A stretch of 35,150 bases of DNA from Paenibacillus thalictri (GCF_004307995.1 NZ_SIRE01000004.1:467309-502458), one strand, 5' to 3'; positions 25,235 to 34,486 are shown, counted from the first letter of the stretch. Numbers and translations are program-made. The notes: generated by a model not told the origin, from the sequence alone.

Positions 25235-26896
25235 TTGTCTATTGAAATTACGAATCAGACAGAGACAGTTCGCAAAAAATCGTTATTTAAGAGGTGGTGG
25301 CTGTGGCTTTTAGTCCTTATCGGAGTTGTTGTCATCATCGGGGCTCTTGCTTCCTCGAATCCAAAACCACTCGAATTATCAGACTTATCCGGAGAAAGTA
25401 AGGAAAGCGCTATTGCCAAGCTCGGCAAACCGGATAAATCATGGATCGTTCGAGACGATGAGGACGGCTTCTATTACATGTATCCGTTCGGGGTTACACT
25501 GTTTGGCAATGGAAACTTGGTATCGGAGATTTCTCTGACTTATGCCGAGGACGGAGCTAAAAGCAATAAGAAATACAGCATCCTCGGAATGACCTTAGGT
25601 ATGAATTTTAATGACTACACCAAAGAAAATCCCGATGTTTTTCGAGCACCGAATCTGGATCTGGTCTCCCCGGAAGGACAGCGCTCTCGTATGTATCATG
25701 ATATGCAGGAAGACACCATTCTGAACTTGCTCACCGAGTCCGACCGCATCGTCGGTGTCCGTTATGTCCACTACACAAATAGCGACGAGTCGAATGCGGT
25801 AGACCTTGCCAACTACATTGGAAATATCAAGCCGGAGCAACTTATGGGAGAGTTAGGCGTGACATCTACGATTACTGGTAATGCAGAAAACACGTACTAC
25901 TTTGGACAAGCCAATAAGGCCAACTGGGTCAAAAGCGATACCGCGAACGGTCAAATTCGCGAGATCACGATCACAGACGGACGATTCTTTAATATCGGTG
26001 GTCAGCGTGTCGGAGATACTGCGGAACAGGCCGCCGCGGCGCTTGGCACCCCGATTTCTACAACAGAAGAAGCGGATGGAGTGACCGTCAGTACGTTTAA
26101 ATACTCAGCGCCCAATACATTAAACGATTGTATCGTAGAAGTTCGCAGCTCCAACGGAAAAATCGTCTCTATACAGGCAACCTTACAATCTACACTCGCC
26201 GATTCGTTATTGCCATCGGTCGAAGAGAGAGAGTCTGCGCCTGTAACGGAGAAATCATCGGATACGCCTACAGATACTTGGCCAACGCTAAGTTTGGAGC
26301 AACAGATTGAATTCAACCAATATTTCAGTGAATTCAGTGCAGTGAACTTCGGTACTTCCCCTTATATCAAGGATAGTGCGATCAGTTCGTACAGTGCGGA
26401 TGAACTCATTCGATTTGCAATTGAGCGGAATCTAAAATTTGGTCAAGACAACAGCTATAGTTTCGATCCGAAAAACGACAATGAGTTGATCATGCATCAA
26501 GACTTGGTTGCTGAAGTTATCGAACAATTCTTTGGCATTCAAATTAATCACAAGTCCATTTCCGGTTACAAATATAAAGACGGATTCTATCGATGGGATG
26601 CGTACAGATGGGTATATACGGATTCTAACCTATTCTCTCAAGTACAACGGTTATTGGATAATCAGGACGGCACATTGACGGGTGAAATTGGCGTATATCA
26701 GGACCTGAACGACTATGGCTTCTTTAATAATGAAGACCCAAACAATTTGCAGGCTAAAGCCATTCGCTATCAACCTCAAACTGCTTGGTCGGATGCTTCA
26801 AACTTTTCTTATATCGGCACAGTAAAAGCAACGATTAAACAGTCGGATTCCAAGAGCTGGATCGTGACTGATTATAAAGTGGAGAGCATGTACTGA
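25235..26896 (+). CDS. Membrane-anchored extracellular repeat protein, unknown function
   Basis: A 553-aa protein. A basic segment RKKSLFKRWW precedes one transmembrane helix at about 20-41 (WLWLLVLIGVVVIIGALA), and the rest should lie outside the cell. Residues 50-330 hold three loosely similar units, each with G-x-x-L/LGxP near its start (SAIAKLGKPDK; AAAALGTP) and a later Phe/Tyr-x-x-G-x-V-x-x-I strand, reminiscent of the SmpA/BamE-like fold. The C-terminal 200 residues are a separate Tyr/Asp-rich domain (QIEFNQYFSEFSAVNFG; YKYKDGFYRWDAYRWVY). The start is TTG 25235, with GGGAGAAG 8 bases upstream. It leads a run of three envelope-associated genes. I do not recognise a named family with confidence. 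Confidence 0.8.
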   Translation: MSIEITNQTETVRKKSLFKRWWLWLLVLIGVVVIIGALASSNPKPLELSDLSGESKESAIAKLGKPDKSWIVRDDEDGFYYMYPFGVTLFGNGNLVSEISLTYAEDGAKSNKKYSILGMTLGMNFNDYTKENPDVFRAPNLDLVSPEGQRSRMYHDMQEDTILNLLTESDRIVGVRYVHYTNSDESNAVDLANYIGNIKPEQLMGELGVTSTITGNAENTYYFGQANKANWVKSDTANGQIREITITDGRFFNIGGQRVGDTAEQAAAALGTPISTTEEADGVTVSTFKYSAPNTLNDCIVEVRSSNGKIVSIQATLQSTLADSLLPSVEERESAPVTEKSSDTPTDTWPTLSLEQQIEFNQYFSEFSAVNFGTSPYIKDSAISSYSADELIRFAIERNLKFGQDNSYSFDPKNDNELIMHQDLVAEVIEQFFGIQINHKSISGYKYKDGFYRWDAYRWVYTDSNLFSQVQRLLDNQDGTLTGEIGVYQDLNDYGFFNNEDPNNLQAKAIRYQPQTAWSDASNFSYIGTVKATIKQSDSKSWIVTDYKVESMY

Positions 26897-26935
26897 GTTT
26901 ATGAAAACTTCACTTTAGGAAAGGGGAAAACAATC

Positions 26936-27157
26936 TTGATCGCTGTTTACGTACTACTTTGTATTCCTTTTGGCTGGGCCTTTATTAGCCGTTTGCAGAA
27001 GAACGTCACTGTGTTCACTTCTATTTCCAACTACATCGTATATAAGATTATTCTGGCTACTTTCATCGGATGGACGGTAGCTCCGTTTTATCTGATCTAC
27101 TTTATCTTCAAAATCATTCGTGGGTCTAAGAGTAAAAAAGAAGCACCAACAAAATAA
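26936..27157 (+). CDS. Small membrane protein, two predicted helices
   Basis: A 73-aa protein. Helix 1 is about residues 1-17 (IAVYVLLCIPFGWAF) and helix 2 about 38-62 (IILATFIGWTVAPFYLIYFI), with a basic tail RGSKSKKEAPTK that should stay inside. The start is TTG 26936, with AAAGGGGA about 9 bases upstream. It lies 39 bases after the membrane-anchored protein gene and 21 before the stalk-domain gene, so the three look like one operon. No family is recognised. Confidence 0.75.
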   Translation: MIAVYVLLCIPFGWAFISRLQKNVTVFTSISNYIVYKIILATFIGWTVAPFYLIYFIFKIIRGSKSKKEAPTK

Positions 27158-27178
27158 TCGAAAGAAAGTAGGACTCCC

Positions 27179-28495
27179 ATGAAAAAACCATTATTCAGCA
27201 TGATTCTTATTATTGCCCTGTCATTCTCCATGTTTCAGACGGCATTTGCATCATCCGATCTTTACTTTAAACTTGGTCAAAATGAAGATGGTCCACACAT
27301 CTCAATAACTGAAGATGGTGTCGAAATGTTCCCAGTTGATCAGATATTTAAGTTTGTTGATCCTGCGGATCAAGGTGGGGAATATGTTAATCTGAATCAA
27401 TCTCCATGGCAGTCTAGTATAGTATTTCAAAATCGGTGCTTTGTAATAACAAGAGGATCGACAGAAATTAATGAAATGATAAATAGTGATGCAGGCTGTT
27501 TTGAAGTTAAGAAAACCTATACGATAGAGAAACCGGCACGTTATTTAGATGATCCGACAAAAGGTGTTCTTGCACCACTAAGTTTTATCAGTAAAGTTTT
27601 ATCAGATAACCCTGACAATAACTTCACTAAATTCGAAACAAAATATGATGATAACAATGATATACTGACGTTCACTCCATATACAAAGAGTGCAGCCGGA
27701 ACAAGTAAGAAGCAAATCGTTAATCCCGTCAAGCTTGCGATGAAGATCAACAGTCCTTGGTTGTTGACAGCAGATGACGGTAAGAACTTTGACGATAACG
27801 ATCATAGCGTCACTCCCGTTATCCGTGGCGGCAGCACACTACTTCCTATTGCACCTGTTATCCAACGATTAGGCGGAACTACCACATGGAATGAGGATGA
27901 ACGGAAAGTCACGATCAGTCTCGCAGATACCACAATTGATCTCTGGATCGATTTAAATATCGCGTCCGTGAATGGAGTTAAGAAAAAATTAGAAGTTGCA
28001 CCGACAATAATCAACGGGAGAACAATGACTCCTCTTAGATTCGTTACGGAAAACCTCGGAGCCACAGTTAGCTGGGATCAAGGTTCCCAAATGATATTGT
28101 TGTATTATGGTGGAGCTGAAGAAAAGGCCGCCGATTTATTAGAATTCAGTTTTAAAATCGGCATACTTGATGCTACCCAAAAGAGTCAGGATAACCGAAA
28201 ATCATTGGTTGATATTGTGAGCGAGAATCAAAAGAAACATGATATGGTGCAATATAATGATAATGACCCATTGGATTATTACGGAAACACGATACACGTT
28301 GGAGATACTGTGATGTCTGGGACATTTTATGGCGTTGTAAAGAAAATAGACCGAACCAAGGTCCTCGTTTATTGGAACAGAGCCAATTATCTAGTTATTG
28401 GAAAAGGTGAGGAACTTAAGACAGCTGCACTATTTGGTATCGACTGGTTAGGTGAACAATGGTTTGAGGCTAAAACAGTTACAGTCAGTAATTGA
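27179..28495 (+). CDS. Secreted protein with copper-amine-oxidase-like stalk domain
   Basis: A 438-aa protein. Residues 1-25 are a signal peptide (MKKPLFSMILIIALSFSMFQ, then cut after TAFA). Residues about 205-310 match the copper amine oxidase N-terminal-like (stalk, PF07833-type) domain: RGGSTLLPIAPVIQRLGGTT, VTISLADTTIDLWI, and INGRTMTPLRFVTENLGATV. No catalytic oxidase domain is present; in Paenibacillus these domains decorate many secreted or wall-linked proteins. The N-terminal 180 residues and the C-terminal 100 residues (including HVGDTVMSGTFYGVVKKID) are not recognised. ATG follows AGGA by 7 bases. Last gene of the envelope cluster; the next gene is convergent. Confidence 0.85.
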   Translation: MKKPLFSMILIIALSFSMFQTAFASSDLYFKLGQNEDGPHISITEDGVEMFPVDQIFKFVDPADQGGEYVNLNQSPWQSSIVFQNRCFVITRGSTEINEMINSDAGCFEVKKTYTIEKPARYLDDPTKGVLAPLSFISKVLSDNPDNNFTKFETKYDDNNDILTFTPYTKSAAGTSKKQIVNPVKLAMKINSPWLLTADDGKNFDDNDHSVTPVIRGGSTLLPIAPVIQRLGGTTTWNEDERKVTISLADTTIDLWIDLNIASVNGVKKKLEVAPTIINGRTMTPLRFVTENLGATVSWDQGSQMILLYYGGAEEKAADLLEFSFKIGILDATQKSQDNRKSLVDIVSENQKKHDMVQYNDNDPLDYYGNTIHVGDTVMSGTFYGVVKKIDRTKVLVYWNRANYLVIGKGEELKTAALFGIDWLGEQWFEAKTVTVSN

Positions 28496-28545
28496 ATAAC
28501 TCCCCCTGTTTCGGCAGCTTCATTCTTTTACTTTTTGAAAAACAA

Positions 28546-29712
28546 CTAATTAACAACAACTCTCAATAGCTGCGTAAACTCCTTATCCATTTCTTCAACC
28601 AAATTGGGGATATGCCTGTATCCCCAATTAACAGGAATGGTAACGGGGTTTATGCCGCTTTTTTTAATTTTTTTAATCAAGGCATTGAATGCTTCTACTC
28701 TTTTGAGTTCCGTCGCATCCTCACTATATGCCATCTTCGCCTTATGAATGGAACGTTTCTGATTGATCAACAACAACACTTCAATCATTTTGTTAATTGT
28801 CTTGGACTTGTACTGAGTATTGCCCTGGATCATCCGCTTCGCTTCTTCCAAAGTATAATAATCCTCGAATCCGACCGTCTTCTCATAATAATCATAGATC
28901 AGTTTTCTCGACAATTCCTCATTCATAAAATGATGACAATCACGGTACCTCCAGCCTAGTTTCTGCTTTAAGCTGTTTGTTTTCCCATTCAGACATTGAA
29001 TTTCAATCCGAATAATTTGGTTCGCATCTTCAAGCCTCTCATAGTCCGCAAACTCACTTTGCATTTGGTACTCTTTGTTATAAATATTGACTCCTACTGA
29101 GTGGCCCTTTGTCTGTATATAGAAGCTATTCTTATAAGCGACCTGCCTCCCAGACTTTTTATCCAATTCCGTAACAAGATAAAAGTGAGCAGGGATATCT
29201 GCCCTGCTGATTAACTCCATATAGGCTTCATGTAAGACCGTACGGATATTGATACAGTAATCAATTCGTTTGACCTGATACTCGTCAATGGCATTAAGTT
29301 TGTAAAATAGTTGTAATGGGCTTAACTCCACACGCTCTTGAAGCGGCTTTAAGGCCTCCTTGAACCGATCACATATTTGTGGGAATTCACTTGCCTTTGC
29401 GACCTTTACATACTCTCGTTTTTGTATAAGTGCTTTTGGATTTAGTCGTATTTCAATAGCATGATAGTAGATTCCAGATGAAAATTCCTCTGCATACTTT
29501 TCACACGAGAACCTCGGACCCTTGAGTAACGTACGACGGAGTAAAATGGTAATACCACGGCTACCGTAAAGGGTATATACATTTAAATCGGGACACCTTT
29601 TATCTCGATAGCGCCTGGAATTCTGTTCGTCAGACAGCTTCTCCAAAATAGATTTAATAATTGGATAGTCGATTGCCTGAATTGGTTGAAATAATAATAC
29701 GGTGTGGAACAT
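28546..29712 (-). CDS. Probable replication initiation factor (Rep_trans-like)
   Basis: A 388-aa protein. Three short motifs occur in the order and spacing seen in Rep_trans/PF02486-type initiators: KRIDYCIN at 148-155 (usually Arg-x-Asp-x-x-x-Asp), VNIYNKEYQ at 208-216 and IIRIEIQ at 233-239. These are the strands around the relaxase-like active site in rolling-circle Rep and ICE Orf20 proteins. The catalytic tyrosine cannot be placed with certainty; Tyr-rich segments lie at 257-275. The start at ATG 29712 is preferred over 29733 because AAGGGAG lies 8 bases before it. The gene faces an AT-rich intergenic stretch that may be the origin. Function by motif pattern only. Confidence 0.6.
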   Translation of the reverse strand: MFHTVLLFQPIQAIDYPIIKSILEKLSDEQNSRRYRDKRCPDLNVYTLYGSRGITILLRRTLLKGPRFSCEKYAEEFSSGIYYHAIEIRLNPKALIQKREYVKVAKASEFPQICDRFKEALKPLQERVELSPLQLFYKLNAIDEYQVKRIDYCINIRTVLHEAYMELISRADIPAHFYLVTELDKKSGRQVAYKNSFYIQTKGHSVGVNIYNKEYQMQSEFADYERLEDANQIIRIEIQCLNGKTNSLKQKLGWRYRDCHHFMNEELSRKLIYDYYEKTVGFEDYYTLEEAKRMIQGNTQYKSKTINKMIEVLLLINQKRSIHKAKMAYSEDATELKRVEAFNALIKKIKKSGINPVTIPVNWGYRHIPNLVEEMDKEFTQLLRVVVN

Positions 29713-29983
29713 AGTTATTTCTCCCTTCCTCAATATACTACCTGCACAATTTTGTGGTTAAACAATTGCTTTTCATGTTACGGAAAAATAACTGATAATT
29801 ATAAATATTGTTAATTAATATTATTAATAAAATAAATACATATATATCGCCTCATCTCTTTTTTTAGACATTCAATTAAATAACTGTTATGTAAAATGTA
29901 ATAAAATATAAGGTCGTGCAACAAAGTTAGAGTTGATTTAATAAACAGTAGATTAATAAAAATTGCGTGAGGAGCGTGAAAAA
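29713..29983. other. AT-rich gap between Rep-like gene and HTH gene, origin candidate
   Basis: Positions 29790-29900 are almost purely A/T with short TTAATTAATATTATTAATAAA-like self-complementary runs, next to the start of a Rep-like gene. No iterons were seen. It must also hold the promoter for the plus-strand HTH gene. An origin role is inference from composition and position. Confidence 0.3.
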
Positions 29984-30181
29984 ATGTATGATGATTACAA
30001 TGAAATTTTGACCGTTTCACAATTAGCCGAGTTGCTTCAAATCGGTTTAAATACTGCTTATTATCTGGTGAATTCTGGCGAGATCGAATCGTTCAAAGTT
30101 AAAAACTCTTACCGTGTACAACGAAGTGCCATAACTGATTACATAATTAGTAGGAGCAAAAGGAAATTGGGGGAAGATTGA
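29984..30181 (+). CDS. Excisionase-like HTH protein (HTH_17/MerR-type)
   Basis: A 65-aa protein: ILTVSQLAELLQIGLNTAYY followed by LVNSGEIESFKVKNSYRV and AITDYI. This is the winged HTH of Xis-type/helix-turn-helix_17 proteins. Starts at ATG 29984 with GAGGAG about 10 bases before; the upstream GTG at 29963 would add residues across the ribosome site. Its TGA touches the ATG of the next gene without a gap, so the two are translationally coupled. Likely a DNA-bending or regulatory factor of the element; not necessarily an excisionase, as no integrase is in the window. Confidence 0.82.
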   Translation: MYDDYNEILTVSQLAELLQIGLNTAYYLVNSGEIESFKVKNSYRVQRSAITDYIISRSKRKLGED

Positions 30182-31501
30182 ATGTTGCATTCAGAATTCA
30201 TTATTGAGAGAAAAAAAGCGCTGTTCTCAGATAAAAATAATATGAATTTCCCGGAAAAATATCACATTCAAAAAAATGTACTTTTCCCACCTGCCTTTTT
30301 TGATAGATTAAACGATGCTACGAGCCCTACAGAATTCAAGCTGCTCTGCATTATCCACCATCATTTGTATTTGTTTCCCGATACAATTGCAAACTTTATC
30401 GATAATAAAGGGCTTGAAATTGATATAATTGATGATCTCACACAACATCTTGCCTTGATTACCCACGTAGCTACAAAGACAAACGAGCAACCTATAGAGG
30501 AATCGGTAGCCATTCCTTATGTTAATCAACTGATGAAGTTCCTTATTAATAAGGAAGAGAATGAGGAATTGGATCTAAAAGATCATGATCCCAATAACGA
30601 GACTCGTCTACATGGCGATGATATCTCTTATCTGCCTCGGGAACAAAAAGCAGACGCAATAATCATCGATTTAACCACTTATAACTCTCACTTACCCCCG
30701 CAAGCTCTTCCGCTACGGGCATTCATTGCTATATATCAACAACTGCATAATGAACTTAAATACAGTAAGGGGAAGAGACCCAGTATTGAGGCATACAAAA
30801 ACTTCGGGGGTAATCTTACTCCTGAAAGAAAGCTACATAATCGCTATTGGGGTTATTTTCGTAATTCATTGCAAATGGTTCCTTCATCCAGTTGGAATTT
30901 AAATTTGGTGCTCTTTGAATGGGAGTATAATATCGTCTTAGCCAGCCACATCAATGAAGCTACAAAGGAACTGCCGAATGCTTTTAAGCTCTGGTCACGC
31001 AAAGTGTTGAGTTTGACCGCATTATTGCCTATCGTTGAGAGCAGATTGTTTTTAATTAAATACTATACTGAGCATCAAATATCGATTTTGGAAGAAACAA
31101 ATTGGAGTGCACCCACACTCTCAGTAAAAAAATCAAATATCACCGATGCAATGCTTAAACTCGCTTCAGATTGGATTTCAATGTCCTTAATTATTATCCC
31201 CATATTGGAAATTAACACACAACGCATATTGGCCGATGAAGATAGCACCCTTTTGGAAGAGCTATTGGATGGAGAAACTCCCCGCTTAATTTTAAAGGAT
31301 GTTGAAGAAATTGAAGAAACCTTGCATGAGATTCACCACGTCCAGTCCCTTTATAGAAAACATAAGCTTTGGGATATCCAGTTGATAATAAACGAATTTC
31401 TAAAAGCAAACCCCGACGATAATTTTACAATTGACAGTCAGACGATTGAACTCGTTTGTAATTTTGTGAGAGACAAGTATTTTCGTGACTTCCTGACATA
31501 A
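30182..31501 (+). CDS. Unknown 439-aa protein coupled to the HTH gene
   Basis: I do not recognise this protein. It is soluble, mostly helical by composition, without signal peptide or transmembrane helix. Notable stretches are LHNRYWGYFRNSLQMVPSSS near residue 215-235, acidic KEENEELDLKDHDP near 122-135, and EIEETLHEIHH near 378-388. No nucleotide-binding motif is visible. GGGGGAAG lies just before the ATG, which follows the HTH stop directly. It is followed by a strong terminator, so the HTH and this gene form a two-gene operon. A replication, partition or toxin-like role is possible but unsupported. Confidence 0.75.
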   Translation: MLHSEFIIERKKALFSDKNNMNFPEKYHIQKNVLFPPAFFDRLNDATSPTEFKLLCIIHHHLYLFPDTIANFIDNKGLEIDIIDDLTQHLALITHVATKTNEQPIEESVAIPYVNQLMKFLINKEENEELDLKDHDPNNETRLHGDDISYLPREQKADAIIIDLTTYNSHLPPQALPLRAFIAIYQQLHNELKYSKGKRPSIEAYKNFGGNLTPERKLHNRYWGYFRNSLQMVPSSSWNLNLVLFEWEYNIVLASHINEATKELPNAFKLWSRKVLSLTALLPIVESRLFLIKYYTEHQISILEETNWSAPTLSVKKSNITDAMLKLASDWISMSLIIIPILEINTQRILADEDSTLLEELLDGETPRLILKDVEEIEETLHEIHHVQSLYRKHKLWDIQLIINEFLKANPDDNFTIDSQTIELVCNFVRDKYFRDFLT

Positions 31502-31532
31502 TGCTCCGAACAAGTTCAAGTGCTCACATATT

Positions 31533-31576
31533 ATAGAAAAGCCATCTTTCCCCGACGGGAGAGATGGCTTTTCTAT
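31533..31576 (+). terminator. Very strong terminator with perfect 15-bp stem
   Basis: ATAGAAAAGCCATCT at 31533-31547 pairs perfectly with 31562-31576. The loop can add a TCCC/GGGA stem. The A-run on one side and T-run on the other allow action in both directions. It ends the HTH/unknown operon. Confidence 0.85.
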
Positions 31577-31699
31577 TTCCATTTCACAATCTTTGAATTT
31601 TGTCAACCGATCTAAATCATTCCCATTTTTTATGTAATATCCCGAATCGACAAATCCCTCTAGACTGAAATTGTAAGTTCACACGAGGGAGGAGAATAA

Positions 31700-31747
31700 A
31701 TGTCGAGCAAACACTCAAATCCAGTAATAGCCCTTAAGCCGCCTTAA
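31700..31747 (+). CDS. Short leader ORF, 15 codons
   Basis: GAGGGAGGAG precedes an ATG by about 6 bases, followed by MSSKHSNPVIALKPP and a stop. The last codons overlap CTTAAG-CCGC-CTTAAG, a small hairpin. The ribosome site is among the strongest in the window although the ORF is tiny, and the next gene begins 60 bases on. It may be a leader peptide that couples or attenuates translation of the ATPase gene, or the remains of a gene. Confidence 0.4.
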   Translation: MSSKHSNPVIALKPP

Positions 31748-31807
31748 GTCACTTCAAATTCTTACATGATCTTTGAAAACCAAATAGTCCTAAAAGGGGA
31801 GTACGCT

Positions 31808-33709
31808 ATGACAGCCAACACAGCAAGTCTGTCCAGCATCCTGAGGGGTGTAGCTGATTCCGTTAAAAACGGCCAGCAATTTGAGGCCGCTCTGATTGAA
31901 CCTCTCAACAAATTCTTGGCCTCAGAATCGCTTCGTACCAATTTTCTGATAAAAGAAGATGGGAGCGTGAGCGTAATCAGACGTACAAAGGAATTCAAGC
32001 TTTCCAATACTTTTGTTCTGCCCATAGGTGACAAAATTATTCACCATCCTGACCATGACGAACGATACCTTAAAGTCATTTGCTTGATGAAGGGCGCCTG
32101 GCATGCGCCGATATATCTTTCTCCAAGTCAGCTAAGGAATGATCAAGACTGGGTGAGGAAATCACTCGGTTTCAAATCCGTAATCTGGGGAAGTTACAGT
32201 TACGTTGTCGAGTACGTCAATACGTTATGTGCGCTTGTGCCAACTGTTCATGAGTACGCCTATATTGGCTGGTCAAAGACCCATACAGGTATTTATATCA
32301 CCGGAAGTGGAGTAATTGGAGACAGCGGAACGCTTGATATTGCTGCTCATCCTTCTATTCAGAAGTTCGAGCTTCCGAAACCGGAAATCACGAAATACAC
32401 TGCTCTAAAAACTGTCATTGAGACGTTTCTTGAACTTGGTTCGCATGGCTTCACTTTCACTGCACTGTCGTATATGCTTCTCGGTTGTTACAAATCGTTG
32501 TTGGAGCAGCTCCCTTTTAGCCCTGAATTTGTATATTACATTTATGGCACGACTGGAAGCAGGAAGACCGCCTCTAGCAAAGTATTCTTCAACACCTTCA
32601 ACGATTGGGAGAGAGTCCCTGTGAATTTCACAGCCACTGCGCCCGCTATTGAGTTACAAAGAATGCTACGGCGGGATACCGTCCTCTTAATTGATGACAT
32701 CCCCCCTACTGTCAGTCTCCAGGAGCGGAATGTCATTCAATCGAAGCTTGAAGCTATTTTTCGGTCAACCGGCGATTCTACCGGACGTCAAAAGATGGTG
32801 AGTCCGAATCATAGCATGGAGATGAAAGCACAAGGGCTGGCGGCAGTGACGGCGGAAGACGTATATGTAAAGAGCGCATCATCGTTAGCCCGCGGCTTCT
32901 TTGTCAAGATGGATTCCAACACAGTCAGACTTGACAAGTTATCCCTTGCACAGCGCCTTCACAATCATTATTCAGCTATGATTTATCACTTTATCGAATA
33001 CATCTCGAAAGATGTGAATTCGTTCGTCACCCGTGTGGCCGACTTGTACAAGACATACGAGCATTTCTTTTCTCGTCATCATGAAACTGCACATGGCAGA
33101 CAGATTGCAAGTGCCGCGTGGCTTCAAACGTCGTTTGAAATCTTTCTAGAATTTGCTCTGGCTCACGAAGTTCTGGAAGAAGATGAAATGACGGAGTTGC
33201 TTCAAGAGAATGAAGACATCCTGCATGACAAAGTTGCCGAAATGGTCAAACATAGTCATGCAAATGGGGAAGTCGAGCTTTTTGTTCGAGCCATCAAGGA
33301 ATTGCTGGCTTCTGGATCACTGCTCTTATCCGACATTAAGCTGATAGACCGAAGCAAAACTGCGGACTTACCTCCGTCACACCCAAAAGCGCTTGGCTAC
33401 CGTGATTCGGCGTTCATCTACTTGTTGAGCGATTCTGTTTATAACCGAGTATGCGCACACTATGCCAAGCAGAACAAAACATTTCCCGTAACACAGGAGA
33501 TGCTATGGAGCAGCTTGCAGGACAAAAAACTGCTTGTACCGGATCGCAACAAAGACGGCACTCGAACTGTTCGTTTAACGGTTAACGGAGATCGCATCCC
33601 GGTTATCCGTTTGAACCGCGAAGTGTACGAATGTTGGGGAGAACATCCTTATGACGTGGATGCTAGATTTTTGCCAGGCAGCTTGGCAGGAATGCTTAAC
33701 TTCCGATAA
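31808..33709 (+). CDS. P-loop ATPase, probable element replication helicase (DUF927-like)
   Basis: A 633-aa protein. Walker A GTTGSRKT lies at 247-254 and Walker B VLLIDDIPPT at 292-301, followed by an arginine-rich segment (SLARGFFVKMD) where an Arg finger could lie. The N-terminal 240 residues resemble the HxxxGW-type region ahead of DUF927/VirE-like helicase domains (AYIGWSKTHTGIYITGSG). The C-terminal part contains two helical regions and an IPVIRLNREVYECWGEHP segment. GGGGAG lies 6 bases before the ATG at 31808; the upstream ATG 31766 lacks a site. The family fit is general; it could be a DNA helicase or another AAA-type ATPase of the element. Confidence 0.65.
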   Translation: MTANTASLSSILRGVADSVKNGQQFEAALIEPLNKFLASESLRTNFLIKEDGSVSVIRRTKEFKLSNTFVLPIGDKIIHHPDHDERYLKVICLMKGAWHAPIYLSPSQLRNDQDWVRKSLGFKSVIWGSYSYVVEYVNTLCALVPTVHEYAYIGWSKTHTGIYITGSGVIGDSGTLDIAAHPSIQKFELPKPEITKYTALKTVIETFLELGSHGFTFTALSYMLLGCYKSLLEQLPFSPEFVYYIYGTTGSRKTASSKVFFNTFNDWERVPVNFTATAPAIELQRMLRRDTVLLIDDIPPTVSLQERNVIQSKLEAIFRSTGDSTGRQKMVSPNHSMEMKAQGLAAVTAEDVYVKSASSLARGFFVKMDSNTVRLDKLSLAQRLHNHYSAMIYHFIEYISKDVNSFVTRVADLYKTYEHFFSRHHETAHGRQIASAAWLQTSFEIFLEFALAHEVLEEDEMTELLQENEDILHDKVAEMVKHSHANGEVELFVRAIKELLASGSLLLSDIKLIDRSKTADLPPSHPKALGYRDSAFIYLLSDSVYNRVCAHYAKQNKTFPVTQEMLWSSLQDKKLLVPDRNKDGTRTVRLTVNGDRIPVIRLNREVYECWGEHPYDVDARFLPGSLAGMLNFR

Positions 33710-33789
33710 CTACTGCGGTTATCCTGCCGAGTTCTAGCCGGGCAATGCCCATCGTGCCAAAACAAATATACTGAAGGAGTGTTTCCACC

Positions 33790-34434
33790 ATGCGTTCAAA
33801 GCCTCCCATATTCGAACGTTTCATCATAGCGGACTGTCTCTACCATCAAGTGTTGAATGATGAAGAAAGTACTGCATTCGACCAATTAAAAGCAGAAGCC
33901 CGCAATCGAAATCCCTGGGCTGTAACGCGGCTAGCTCAACTCGCCATTGAAGGAAGGTCCATGTATTACGATGTTAAAAACTCAGTTGAACATGGGATAC
34001 AAATGCTCCTCCCATTGGCAGAACGCGGGTTTGCATTCGCACAATACAGGCTGGCGGAGGCTTATCTGATGTTAGACCAAGAAGCAAAAGCCATTGATTT
34101 ATTGGAAAAATGCCTGAAAGCAAGGATTCCAGATGCCGCACATAGGCTTGCCCTGCTATACGAACATCAAAATCCTAAGCGCGCAGAAAAATGCCTCAAA
34201 CTCGCAGAGAAGTGGGGATTTAATGAAGCAGAGTTTGTTGAATCAGCTAGAGGCAAAGCCATCTCGAATAACAATACTGCTTCTAGTAATCTGCCTATTA
34301 CCGATACGAACTTTGACCGTGAAATTGACTCCGATTATGTTGAACGAAAGTCGGTGCTCTGGCTGAATAGAAATCGTTGGGAGTCGACGTCAGATGTGCA
34401 AGTCTACAAATCCAGGAGTTCAAACGGGCAGTAA
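33790..34434 (+). CDS. Sel1/TPR-like repeat protein
   Basis: A 214-aa protein. Residues 35-150 are made of Sel1-like helical repeats: AVTRLAQLAIEG, then GIQMLLPLAERGFAFAQYRL, AEAYLM, and AIDLLEKCLKARIPDAAHRL, ALLYEHQNPKRAEKCLKLAE. The last 60 residues are Ser/Asn-rich and charged. No signal peptide is seen, so it is probably a cytoplasmic scaffold. GAAGGAG lies before the ATG. It follows the ATPase gene by 80 bases, where a small hairpin overlaps the ATPase stop (33705-33723), and precedes an unknown gene by 52 bases. Partner unknown. Confidence 0.75.
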   Translation: MRSKPPIFERFIIADCLYHQVLNDEESTAFDQLKAEARNRNPWAVTRLAQLAIEGRSMYYDVKNSVEHGIQMLLPLAERGFAFAQYRLAEAYLMLDQEAKAIDLLEKCLKARIPDAAHRLALLYEHQNPKRAEKCLKLAEKWGFNEAEFVESARGKAISNNNTASSNLPITDTNFDREIDSDYVERKSVLWLNRNRWESTSDVQVYKSRSSNGQ

Positions 34435-34486
34435 TGGAAAACTCCATAAAGTGATTTATACATCATAATAGTAGGAGGAACATGAA

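Noticed and set aside
33740..33750. Small GGGC-AAT-GCCC hairpin after the ATPase gene
   Set aside because: Only 4 bp of stem and no T-tract, so it was not called a terminator.
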